The position numbers and the translations under genes were made by a program. Shown here one piece after another: positions 10,201-20,681 of a stretch of DNA of 64,000 nt (position 1 is the first letter of the stretch; the number at the start of each line of letters is the position of its first letter). The DNA comes from Cystobasidiopsis lactophilus (taxonomy: Eukaryota > Basidiomycota > Agaricostilbomycetes > Agaricostilbales > Chionosphaeraceae): contig BCIO01000003.1 in assembly GCA_001599975.1 (NCBI GenBank), forward strand, positions 3,458,762 to 3,522,761, read 5' to 3'. The notes beneath the pieces were generated by a model, which was given only the letters and a program-made list of their open reading frames with translations, was not told the DNA's origin and did not search any database.

Positions 10201-13200
10201 ACCAAATCCTTGGCATTTCCATCCTGTTCGTCCTTCATGCCGCCACGTGGCACCCCAGATGGACCAATGGTGGCCCCCAAAGCCCCCGATGGGTCCAGCA
10301 AGTCGGGCTTGTCCAGCTCTGCGATTCGCTCGCCGAGCCATTGCAGCACGTCCTTCTTGTTCTTCGCCTTGCCGACGCTCGATCCAAGCAGCGGCCCCGG
10401 GAAAGCGTCCTCGACCGGCGACGGAGGCAAGACGGACGAGACTTTGCGAATGGTGACAACCGAGGGCGAGCTCGAGCCGTTCGCCGGCGTTGATGGGAAG
10501 CCGCCGTAAAAAGCCGAAGAGGGCTGCACCGACGGAAAGCAAGTGAGCACTTTGCCGCCAAAACCAAAAGTGACAATTGGATGCGGTTTGCGGCCGTGGT
10601 CTGCGACCGACGCCACAGACCCATTGCGGCTTCCAAAGTGAGCGCCCCGTGGTGGTTCGTAAGACGACGGAGCGGACAGCGGCAACGCTGTACTGTAGGG
10701 ACTACCCAAGCTCGCGGTGGCCGGCCCCGAGACGCTGGCTTGGCGGGAGGCAGCATTGATGGAAGGCCCCGAGAAGCTCCCTTGGCGGGAGGGCACTTGG
10801 CGGAAACTACGGTTGGACGAGGGCGGTCGCACCGGTGGAGGAGGTTGATGGGCGTAAGAAGTGGCAGCTTGCGACGACGGGGGGCGAGGCGGGGCAAAGT
10901 GGCTTTGAGACGATGGGGGTCTCGGCGGAGCGAAGTGTGATTGCGAGGAGGGCGGTCTTGGAGGCGGAGCAGCGAAATGAGCTTGGGAAGACGGTGGTCT
11001 GGGTGGCGCAAACGAATGGGAGGAGGGTGGCCTGGGAGGCACAAAAGGGTAGTGGTGAGCTTGAGACGAAGCGGGCCGGGAAATGGGCATGGGCATTGGT
11101 GGCGGGTCGTACTGCCCTCTGGACACAGGAACAGACTGCTGCTGGATGGGAGGTGCTCGCTGTTGAACAGATGGCGGCCGGGGCGGATGGAAGGAGGACG
11201 GTGGTGGTGGTGGGCCTGGCGGCAGAGCATAGGGCGAAGCAGAGGGGGGAGCTGCATAAGCTGACACCGGTGGAATTGGTGCATACGAAGAGGTGACAGG
11301 AGGCGGGGGCGCAACAGGAGAGTAGTTGGACATCACCTGATCGAGAAAGTATTGGTTGCCGCTGCCTCGTTTCTCGGCCGCGGGGGAGTCCAAGGGCGGC
11401 GAGTACTCTTGCGGGTAGTAGTCGCCCAAGCCAGCCGTGCCAGCGGTGGATTCGGAAGAAGTGGAGTTGTGTCCCCGGTTGCCAGTGTAAAAGCCTTCAG
11501 AGGAGTCGCCAGACGAGTACTGCGAGTGGTGGCCCGTGGCATAATCCGTCTGGTGGATCGAGGCCTCGGTGTCCTCCCGCTGGTCAGAGAAAGAGTCCGA
11601 AGGCGACTCCGGGTCAGGGTAACCTTCAAAGAGGTCGGAGCCAAACAAGGACTGCATAGGGTCTTGCCCGGCCGGCTTGGGCGATTCGACAAAGCCAGAC
11701 GCGAAAGGCTCCTCTTTGCTTTGGTTGCCCGAATCAAAGATGGACGGGATGCTGAAGTCGGGCGCCGAGTCAAACAGGTGCAGCTCGTCCTCCTTTTGGC
11801 TGGCGGCGGTGAACGGGGAATATGGATCTTGCGCCTGGCTGAAGAAGGCAGGCTGCGGTGGCTCAGGCGTGGCCTCTGGCTCAGCGTCCAATGCAACTTC
11901 GACCAGCTCTGTGGGTAGACGTTGAGCTTTGAAAGGCAGCAGATGAGAGAAAGCAAGCGCACCTTCATTTTGTGGCGGAGGCGGTTCAGGTTGCCACGCT
12001 GGCGCCAAGGCTGCGACCGGCTTGGGTTCGGGTTGCCACGCAGGTACCGATTCTGTGTTGCGTTCTTCTAAAACTGCTCACATTAAAGTGGCAAAGTCTA
12101 CGCACCTTCGACTGGCGGCTCGATATCCCAAGGAGCGGGCGCTTCCGTCGCTTCTGCACGGTGGAAGCTTTGGGCAAGTTCCAAAGGAGAAAAGGCAGAC
12201 CGAACGAACCTTCAGTCTGCCAGAATGGGACCGGCGCAGCTTCTTCGGCGGGTTCTGCGCGACGCTTGGGCGACTTTCTCAATGGAATGAAGAGAATTAT
12301 CGCACCTTCAGCTTTCACCTGGACAGGCGCAGGAGCTTCGGCCGCTTCTGTAAGACACTATCGGGTCTGAATCCAATTGAGAGGGAGGGGAAGAGGAACG
12401 CACCTTCAGTCTGCCAAAATGGAGCCGGCGCTGATTCTTCCACCGGCTCTGTGCCACTCGTTCGAAGTGCTTTACGATGGAATGAAGGACGACCGACGCA
12501 CCTTCAGTTTGAGCTGGGACTACAGTAGGATGTTCGACCACTTCTGTGCGGTCTCCTCCAATTCACTCTTGAAGGAGAGGAATGAGAAGGCCAGACGCAC
12601 CTTGAGGCTCTTGTAGGTCCACTTCCCAAGGCAAAGCGGAAACTGAGGGTTGGGCCAATTCTGCGAGTGCCGAGTGTGTCAACAAATGGCGAAAAGAGGG
12701 CTGGGAAATAGTAAAGACCCACCTTCTGCTGCTGGAGCGACAACAGCGAGAGGTTGAAATACTTCTGTGCCTCCCGAACCAACCTAAGCCCCTTGAAAAG
12801 CTTGACGAATAAGGAACGCACCTGGCTCTCTTTCAACAGCAACCGGCTCTGGAGGCGGAGGAGGTTCAAAGACTGGCTCTGGAGCCGGCGGCGGTGGTGG
12901 TGGCGAAGCTTCAACGACCGGTTCTGGTTCTGGTTCCGGCTCTGGTATTGGCGCAGGAGTAGGCTCGACCACTGGCTCTGGTTCTGGTTCCGGCACAGGC
13001 GCAACGACAACGGGCTCTGGAGCTGGTGGCGGCGGGAGAGGCTCCTCGATCTCCTCCTCTTTGACCTCCAGCACTTCCGGTTCCAAATCCGCACCCCAGG
13101 CATCGTCTTCTTCCTCCTGGGCTTCCGGCTCTGGTGATCGGACCTCTGCTTTCGCCAAAACGGGCGGAAGCGACGGAATGGGCTCTTCGACTTCCTCCTT

Positions 13201-14420
13201 TTTCACTTCGACCTGTTTCTCCACTTCGACAGTCGGCGCAGCAGAAGCAGCCTCTGGGGTTGGAGCTGGGGGAGGTTTGGAAGGCGTGGGCTGAGAGGGC
13301 GAAGTGCCGGGCGAGGTGGAGTCGAAGCCCCAAGCGTCCTCGTCGTCCAGCCCCCAGCCCATTTCATCCACCGGAGTCTCGCCCCTGGAGATCTTGGACG
13401 GCGACTCCAACTTGGCCCCTCCAGCGCCGGCGCCGGAGGATAAAGCGAGAGGAGCTGGGGGTGGGGTTTTGGATGGCGGAGGAGCTTGTTGGGCCGGGAC
13501 GAAGGGTGGCTGCTGTTGCTGGACTTGAAAGGGAGAGCGATCGGTCAATGGCGAAGGGGGTTGGAAGGCCAGGTTGGGGATCGGGCTCGGCAGCGGCTCT
13601 TGGTGGGCGAGCTTCTTCTGGGCTTGGCTGCCCGAGAGCGGCGCTGGAGGCCGCTTGCTGGCCAGTGTGGGTGTCTGGTGGACGACAGGGGTGGAGGCCT
13701 TGGGCGTGGAGGCGGAGGGCAAGGTGGCCGGCTTGGAGGGCGGGGAGGAGGCGACATTGTGGGAGGACAAGCGCCTGGCGGCCGCGCCCAAGCTGGTCGG
13801 CGTCGCCAGCGGGTTCGAGTTCCTGGACCCGGTTCTAGTAGGCGGCGACGCGGCCCTGTTGATGGACGGGCTGCCAGAGGACGGGGGCGGGCTGGTCATG
13901 CGAGATGTGTACGAGGTCGGAGGCGACAAGGGCACCGACGGCGGCCTCACGTCGAACGCGGACGTGTACCCGCCTTTGGCCTGGCCACCTGACGCTGGGC
14001 CGGAGAGGGAGCCCTGCCTGGACGAGGGCGGGGAGGCGACGCTGGAGTAGCCGGAGGAGGAGCTGCCGCCAGATCGCCTGGACAGGGTCTGGGAGCGCAT
14101 GCCCATGGACGGCGCCTCCTGGCTGTAGCTGTTCTGCCGCCTGGACGTCAGCCCGCTCGCCCCGGCGTACGTCGTGGCGGCTGCTGGGGGCTCGGCGCTG
14201 CCGCTGAGCGGGAAGTACTCCTCCTCGTCCTCCTTGATCTCGCTGCTCGCCCGCGCTGCGTCAGTGGCCTGTCATAGCACGCGCACACATTGTAAACGTA
14301 CACATCCTCGAAGATGGAGCCGGCGCCCGAGAAAAAGTCATGCTGCCCGCTGCTGCTGTTGCTGGCGCCGAACAGCGACGACGCCTGGCCGACGGAGGGG
14401 TGCACTCGGTGGCTGCTCAT
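7250..14420 (-). CDS. SEC16: COPII scaffold Sec16
   Basis: Sec16 organises ER exit sites and binds Sec23, Sec24, Sec31 and Sec13. Spliced length is about 2,100 residues over at least 16 exons, typical for fungi. The N-terminal half is disordered and Pro/Ser/Glu-rich. The conserved central domain begins at HPIVTFGFGGKVLTCFP (near 10560) and runs through LKGD-type helices (QGFLVKGDRQAALRYALDRQ, 9850) and AAHICYLL across the 9257-9308 intron. The C-terminal conserved domain reads ANLGEETSFVYDPELKRWV (near 7660), and the protein ends RSKYIVVE. Exon 1 (14304-14420) is followed by a 35-nt intron (14269-14303). Exons 3-10 form a mini-exon array, described separately. Between about 9613 and 9672 lies a GTGCGT...GCAG segment that stays in frame whether spliced (33 or 60 nt) or retained. 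Frame continuity was checked at each large exon. Confidence 0.93.
11963..12764 (-). repeat. SEC16: Tandem array of eight symmetric mini-exons inside SEC16
   Basis: Inferred exons are 12723-12764 (42 nt), 12601-12660 (60), 12502-12543 (42), 12404-12448 (45), 12306-12347 (42), 12210-12254 (45), 12106-12153 (48) and 11963-12067 (105). Every exon enters and leaves in phase 1 and every length is a multiple of three. Most begin AG|AA or AG|AG and end GAAG before a GTGCGT-like donor. The encoded units share the pattern E-x-x-E-x-x-A-P-x-P-x-x-x-x-E; two units read EPVEESAPAPFWQTE and EPAEEAAPVPFWQTE. Introns are 38-62 nt. The array looks like repeated duplication of an exon-intron unit within the disordered N-terminal region. 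Confidence 0.8.
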
Positions 14421-15223
14421 TCCTGCTGCTCGCCGGTCATTTGGGTCAATCTCCACACAAACAGAACGAGTTGGATGCCGGGCAAAGCACACGTCGCCCT
14501 CTGCAGCGCTGGACGCGGCGACTTTCCCGAAGTCAAGCCCAAAGTGGTGGTCGCCTTTGGATTTCCTTGATTTCACGCGTAATTACGGCTGCAGCATCAC
14601 AAAAGATGCTGGAAGGTGGTCCCAGCGAGAACAAGGAGTTCTTCAAGCATCGATGCGAGAATCCCTTGAAGTGCGTTCAAGGGTGAAGACCTCCAAGGTG
14701 TAGGCTGACAAGATCTCGTCCTTGGATATAGGACAGGACTCTTGATTAGGTGCTTGACTCAAGCGAGGTCTAGTCGGGGCAGATGAGAGAAGACTGTCAC
14801 CGAACTGGCGAAGTAGGCTCTGTGAGCAAGGCTCCAGCTCTGGGATGGACAAAACAGCACCTCGCACCTTTCAAGAAGCTTTCTGAACAAAACATGACAG
14901 CTCTAGGCAGCGAAGATAGCGCTAGAGGCATGATGCCAACGGGCCAAACGGAAAGCATGACCGATTCGCCACCCAGGTGCTTTCGACTTTGTGCTTGGCT
15001 TAGACGAAGATAAGGCCACAAGATAGTAAAAACGGTAGCAACAGAGAGGCAGGAGGCCTCAGCGGGTCCGAGAATCTCCCCCTCCATGGTGGTCTGCGGA
15101 AGAGATCTCCCAGGCCAAATGTCAAGGTCCTGGCTCTGGCCAAAGCGGGCGCGGGTGCGGCAGAACGAAGTATCGTGTGGTTTCATACTTGCAACAATGA
15201 GAAGAACGACTGGGAGAGGCTGT
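14421..15223. other. SEC16 upstream region
   Basis: About 800 bp lie between the SEC16 start and the 3' end of the next minus-strand gene. No supported coding region was found. It should hold the SEC16 promoter and the neighbour's 3' UTR. Confidence 0.45.
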
Positions 15224-16012
15224 CTATTCCACTGGCTGCTGCATCCAGGCTTCACCTGTCATACCACCGGCCAAATGGATGGGCGCCTGCCAGTCCCTGC
15301 TACCTGTATAAACCGCCTCAGTTACCATAAAGGGAAGACAAAGAAGCACAGGATGCACGCACCATCCCAGTTTTTGGTGAGACAGTCCGCCAACGAGGCA
15401 TGCCGCCGAATAAACCGATGGCCATCGACCACCTCCAGTGTCCCTCTGTAGTAGCGATCCTCCCCGTTCTCCATTGTGATGGTACAGCACCGACACGGCC
15501 CAGCTAGTAACTCTGGATCGACTTGAAAGGTGAAGGGGTTGTCCGAGTCAGCCGGAACGTCGAAATGCGAGCATCGAGCATAGTCGTCGTCACACATGTA
15601 CGTGTTGTTCCGCGTCGTGCATCGAGAGGCGATGGGCGATGGATTAGACACGCGCGCTTGGTGAAGAGGAGGAATAGGTGGAAAGGCCGAATCATGCCAA
15701 CGTCGCCAGGGCAGAGATGGAAGCGCCATCCCAACGACCCCGACCAAAGCGTAGAAAACGAGGTCGGAGGACTGCGCAAGATGAAAGTAGGCGCGGGCGA
15801 GTCCGAACATGCGATGTGCGAGTTCGCAACAGAGAGAGCGCTGGGCCAAAGCCATATCTTTCACGCTGGTGACAGATCATTTGATTGAGAACTATCACGA
15901 ATGATGGGAGAGGGCCGTACTTGATACAAGGCAGTTGATTGCCTAGAGCAAAGCAAACCAGGCCGACCAAAGTGAGAGTCCGCCAGTTCCCAGTCGTAGA
16001 GTGAGCCTCCAT
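15224..16012 (-). CDS. Cys-rich membrane or secreted protein, unknown
   Basis: The ATG at 16012 opens 30 codons ending in a hydrophobic run (TLTLVGLVCFALG), a likely signal anchor. The donor at about 15920 (GTACGG) joins to exon 2, which contains a second hydrophobic stretch (LVFYALVGVVGMALPSL) and a Cys-rich domain with CTTRNNTYMCDDDYARC and PCRCCTITMENGEDRYY. A GTGCGT donor near 15360 joins a short last exon ending at 15224. The spliced protein is about 230 residues. The N-terminal hydrophobic run and even-numbered Cys pairs suggest a lumenal or extracellular disulfide-bonded domain. I do not recognise the family. The gene lies tandem with and downstream of the MFS transporter. Confidence 0.55.
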
Positions 16013-16668
16013 ATCCGCGTCGAGAGTTTCTTGGTATGAAAGAGCCAGCGGAAGTGTCCTTGGAGGTTGTCGGCGGCCGTTGTCGATGTCTGTTTCAACC
16101 CTGAGTGATAGGCAAGATGGATCGCTCCAAGTACAGCTCGAGATCCTCGTCTGACAACACAAAAGTATTGGTGCAGGATCAAGAGGAAACTCGCACTCCC
16201 CTGCGAGCTGCGAACGGTTTTCCCCGCGCCGCTTCCAGCGAGTCAATTTCTGATGGCCGCTGACACTTTCACAAGCCCGCCGCCGCGGAGCTACCGGCGA
16301 GAAACGTTGCAAGAAGACCAGATTGATGTGCTAGCACAATCGGACCAGTGCCAATCACGCCACAGACCGAGAAAATTCTTGCATGATCAAAAACGGACCG
16401 CAGTGGAAGATGGCAGACTCGATCTTGCTATCAGGACCGTGCAAGCCGATGATAACTCTCGGAAATGGCTTTCGATCGTTATCAAAGACAAGAATGAGAA
16501 GTTGAAGGCGTAGAGGTCTCTCGATCAAGAGCAACTTTGGAGCGTTCAAGAAGTTCCCGCGGCCAGCCAGCCTGAGCGAGCGGGTGGCAAATTGAGCAAC
16601 TCTTGGTTCATGACCTTTAGTTAACTCAGATTCCGCAAATTTGCAAGAGAGACACAGTAGCTATCATA
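16013..16668. other. Spacer between the Cys-rich gene and the MFS transporter
   Basis: About 650 bp without a supported gene. It should contain the promoter of the Cys-rich gene and the 3' UTR of the transporter. A 5' exon of the Cys-rich gene could lie here but I see no clear candidate. Confidence 0.4.
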
Positions 16669-18510
16669 TCAAGACCTGGTTCCCCCCTCTCCATCCTCCA
16701 AAGGCCCAGACCTCGAAGGCAAAGTGGCAGGCAGCGAATGCTCTCCGACGCCCCAGGCACAAAGAAAGCAGCAGATTCCCATAAGAAGGAAGAAACGAAA
16801 GGCAGAAACGAAAGCCTTGTGGAATGCGGCGACGACTAGCGCTCGCTGAGCTGCTGGCAGCTTCGCCACTTCAGAAAATTGGCGAGAGACCAGCTCGATG
16901 AGCCTTTCTGTATCCTCCCCTTTCTGAAAAGCGCGGCGCAGCTCTTTGACGAGCGTGTGCTGCAGGAGGCTGAACCCAATTGCCATGCTGCAGACATGCC
17001 CGACATTGCGGAACAGGTAAAGCGCCGCCGTAGCCCTGGTGCACAATGGATCAGCTACATACGGGTCTACAAACGAAGAGTTACAACGTGCACTGCAAGA
17101 TCTTGAGAAGGCACTGAAGCGATCAAGGCCATAAGACCTGTCGTCGCGCAAGCGCCCAAGGAGAAGCCAGCTGACGGTGCAGCGAGTTTTCAGATGGCAC
17201 AGAATGCCACAAGAGCGAATAGGCCAACGCACCTGGAATAAGAGACAGACACAGCGCTAAAGGTGAGGACTGGTCCGTCAGCCGCATGGGCGCAACCGCC
17301 GTCAGCATGAGAACAGCTGAGGAGGTCAAATTGAACCAAAAATAGTTGCCGGTACGTCGAATCAGGAATCCCAGGAGAAGAGAGCCGGAAGAGGTAGCGA
17401 CAGCGTTTGGAATCAAGGTTCGGCCAGACTCTGCTGGCGTCAAAGAAAAGACCGTCTCCAAATACACCGGGTAGAAATATATTAGGGCGAATGCAGACGC
17501 GTTACTGAAGAAGAAAACCAGTAATGATTCTGGCAGAGCAGGTGAGCTTGCGGGCATGGAAAGCAGTCGTCACAAGGGCCTCACGACGCGGGTTTGCACG
17601 GCCGAGCAAATGCACGGGGAAGATGGGCTCCCTCGCGTGGTGAGCCTCGACACGGTGTCATGTGCGACAAGGCGCCCAGTAAAGTAGTAGTCTGTTATGG
17701 ACGGACGTCAGCTTTCGTTTACTGGCCACAAACATTTCCCACCGAAACAATCAAAAGCAGCGATCCTGCCCAATCCAAACGCGAAAGCGAAGCCTTCGAC
17801 AGGTCTTGGTGGCCAGGAATAGAATAGCGCAGTAGTAGAGCAACTCCACAAGCCCCCAAACAGAGAAGAGGTATTTGTGTGATGAATGGAGAACGCCAGC
17901 CGTACTTCTGGCTGATGAAACCAGCTACTGGCCCGCCCAGACTGGCGTCCAGCCCAAAGAACACGTTGGTCAGCCCGTGAATCAGCGCTCTATGCCGCAT
18001 TGGTATCAAGTCTGTCTCAATGGGTCTGAGAACACTTGGTTCCTTGATAAGAATGGCCCCGAAGTCCTCACCGTTGGCGACGATATTGGTGGTGGCAAAA
18101 ATCCCTCCTGCGCCCATCCCAGCTACTGCTCTACTGAGGACAAGCGCTAGAATCGATGGTGCCAGACCACAGCACAAAGTCCCAAGGGCGAACAAAAAAA
18201 GCGCCAAGAGGATAGCCGTTCGGCGCCCGTAGATCTCCGAAAATCGCCCATAGATGGGAGCGAAAGCGGCTATCGCAAGAAAGAACGCGTTTCCAATCCA
18301 AGGAACGTTGTCAGAGGCACCGAAAGACGAGGATATGGGTGAGATGAGGGTCATGACCATGGTGGAATCGAAGGCGGCCAGTGCCACCGCCGCCCAAAGG
18401 CTAAGCAAGATGGCAGTCTTTCTGGTCAGAGTCAAGTCCTGCGGCGTGGTTTTGGCGACTACAGCAAGCAACGGTAGACGTTCATCGGTCTCTATGGGAG
18501 GGGCAGTCAT
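16669..18510 (-). CDS. MFS multidrug or basic amino acid transporter (DHA2/VBA-like)
   Basis: The start at 18510 gives a cytosolic N-terminus (MTAPPIETDERLPLLAVV), then TM1 (ILLSLWAAVALAAFDSTMV), TM2 and the MFS loop motif YGRFSEIYGRRTA, and further helices (LVLSRAVAGMGAGGI, motif-B region). An intron near 18025-18082 restores IVANDLIPMRHRALIHG; others join EPIFPVHLLGR to LVFFFSNASAFALIYFYP and the C-terminal helices, ending at 16669. The proline/glycine pattern and about 14 predicted helices fit the DHA2 family, whose fungal members export drugs or import basic amino acids into the vacuole. Substrate cannot be told from sequence. It diverges from the OTU-like gene with only about 270 bp between starts. 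Confidence 0.8.
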
Positions 18511-18778
18511 GTCGGTCGTTGGATGGAGAGAGAATTGCTGCGCCGAAACTACACCGGATGGGCAGACACAAGGCAGACACAGCACAATTCTTCTTAGAGG
18601 ATTCCATGCCGAAGCCGAGTCAGACCGTGAGCGCAGCAACATCATCGTAGCACAAGCGACATCTCCAAGCAACCAAGTGGGCCAAGGCAACCAACAGCAG
18701 GCGATCCATTGAAGCGGGCGAGCGGAACGATCCCCTCGGCCTTGTGCTCCAGGTCGACGAGCAGCAGTTGACAACAAT

Positions 18779-19682
18779 GGCAGTCGATACTTCCAACCTG
18801 TCATCCTCGCTGTTCTCGCGCGGCAAACTGCCCAAAGCCAAGTCAAAGTCCAAGTCCAAGAGCAACAAGAGCGCAACCCCTCCTGCGGCCGCTGCCTCCC
18901 CCGCTGCTGCTGCTGCCACTGCCGGCGCTGATGAACCCGCGTCGCCTGCCTCGGACTCTGCTGTGGATGACCTAGCGGATAGGCTGCTAAGCCAACTGGA
19001 TGCCTCCGAGTCGATTGCGTCGTCCGAAAAGACGGCGGCTTCCTCTATGCAATCCAGCGCCCCCGCCTCGCCCTCGCCGCCCTCGATTGCTGGGTCCGTC
19101 AGGTCCAGCAGCTCGTCATCTAAACTCGGCGGGTTATGGCCCAAGCGTAATAAAGCCCAAGCTAGAATAGTCAGTCCTGCGCATCAAATTTCGGGAAGAT
19201 CTGTTCCTTAATCAAATTTTGCGGCTGTTTACCACAGGACAAGCGCAGCAAGGCGTTCGAGGAAGCTAAAGAGCAAGCTCAGAGGGAGGTCGATGAGGCA
19301 GGCGAGCCCGACATGCCGCTCTGGGCGAAGCAGGGCATGGAGACTATTTGCGTCAACTTCAACCTGTCCACGATAAAGGTCCCGTTGGATGGATGCTTGC
19401 ATTACTCCGCCTACTGTGTGCTTTTTTCATGTTCGCTTGCGATCATACTTGATATTCATGCCATGATGAGCGTCTTGGCTGATGTTGATGTGTTACACCT
19501 TTAACAGCGTGGCTCTTCGGCCCTGGCACTGATGCGAACGCCATTGCAGACCAACTCAGTGCTGACAATGACCAGCAAAAGCCTCGACCTGAGCAAGGAT
19601 TTTGTATCTGTGAACGCCTCGCCACCACCGCCCTCTTGTACCTGCTGCTCGCCAGTTTCAGTCGGTTCGACGCCTAGTACAT
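18779..19682 (+). pseudogene. OTU2/OTUD6-like deubiquitinase gene, apparently degenerate
   Basis: Exon 1 (18779 to about 19168) is a low-complexity Lys/Ser/Ala-rich N-terminus. Exon 2, after an acceptor at 19238, gives a helical segment (FEEAKEQAQREVDEAGEPDM) followed by METICVNFNLSTIKVPLDG, which lines up with the sequence before the D-G-x-C catalytic motif in OTU2/OTUD6 proteins. After another acceptor near 19507 the words NAIADQLS match the conserved AIADQL helix. The catalytic Cys itself is not found at the expected place, and the frame stops at about 19680 before any catalytic His. OTU enzymes cleave ubiquitin chains; this copy seems truncated and lacks key residues. A missed splice pattern is the alternative. 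Confidence 0.45.
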
Positions 19683-19704
19683 GAACGTGCACCGCAAAAA
19701 GGCA

Positions 19705-20269
19705 CTATTTGTCTGCCCAGCTCAAGCCCAAGCCCGGCATCTTGACGCCAAAATGGACCATCTGGCTTTCCACACCCGCTGCCCGGTGCACGCACGAGAT
19801 GGTCGAGAACCGCGGCTCCTTCAAGATGCGAATGGCCTGCTCTCGATCGTTGTACCATGTGATGATGAAGTAGTCCTGATCGGAAATCGCTGGTGAGCTT
19901 TTTTTTTTTCACTGGCCCAGCGACCTTGGTTGGCTCACCCAGTCCATTCCGGACGCTGTGACAGGCACCTCGCCTTCCCAGATGATGTGCATCCCAATGC
20001 CCATTGGCTTGGCGAACTCGTACACCGACTTGATGTACCGTTCCGTGAAGGCTTCCCGACCGGAGCAAGGCGAGTACGGCGAGCCTTTATGCGGGATCAC
20101 GTTCGGCAAGCAGCCTTGGCTCTACATTCGCCTACTTGCCTTCAGGGTATTGCGCCTGCTTGTGAAACTTGACGAACTGGGTCGAGCAACACGCCACGTT
20201 GGGCGGGATCTTCTGTCTCATGATGTCCACCGACTCTTGCCAGTCGGGCATCGAGAAGTTTCCGGACAT
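19705..20269 (-). CDS. Small DUF1330-like (dimeric alpha/beta barrel) protein
   Basis: Three exons (20140-20269, 19939-20114, 19705-19875) sum to 477 nt, or 158 residues, with every junction in phase. Intron 1 is only 25 nt (20115-20139) and has GC-AG borders; intron 2 is 63 nt with GTGAGC. The C-terminal part, WDYFIITWYNDREQAIRIL then RFSTISCVHRAAGVES, resembles DUF1330/Dabb-type ferredoxin-like proteins, in which a tyrosine-rich strand is followed by an RExA helix. There is no signal peptide. The protein is probably soluble and dimeric, with unknown function. The gene is convergent with the OTU-like gene, leaving about 20 bp between them. Confidence 0.7.
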
Positions 20270-20681
20270 CCTGAAGGCTTGTGTGGCTAGCGTTGATATA
20301 TCTCTTTGGCTGGTGGATTGTAAGAGAGAATATGTACAACTTGATCTTTACCTTGCCACCCGCTTTGTGGAGAAACCAAGGGAGGCACCACTCCCCTCTC
20401 TCGTCAAAGTGGCGTTCGCGTTCTTGGCGACCAATGAGATGAGATTCGTGGTCTATAAAATGCAAGCACAGATATGCGTCTTGTAAGAGGAGCGGTAGCC
20501 AGCAGCGGCGGCGGAGAAAGCAAGGCGAGGTTGTACAATACGGATGTGCCCGCCCGAAAAAAGGGCCCGTGTATGCGCGAAAAGAGAGGGAACAGAACAC
20601 AGGGCCCAGAAAACGCGTAAGTTATTGGTCGTGAAAGGAAAGCTGGCGTGTTTTTGTGCATTTTAGTGAAAACGGATTGAA

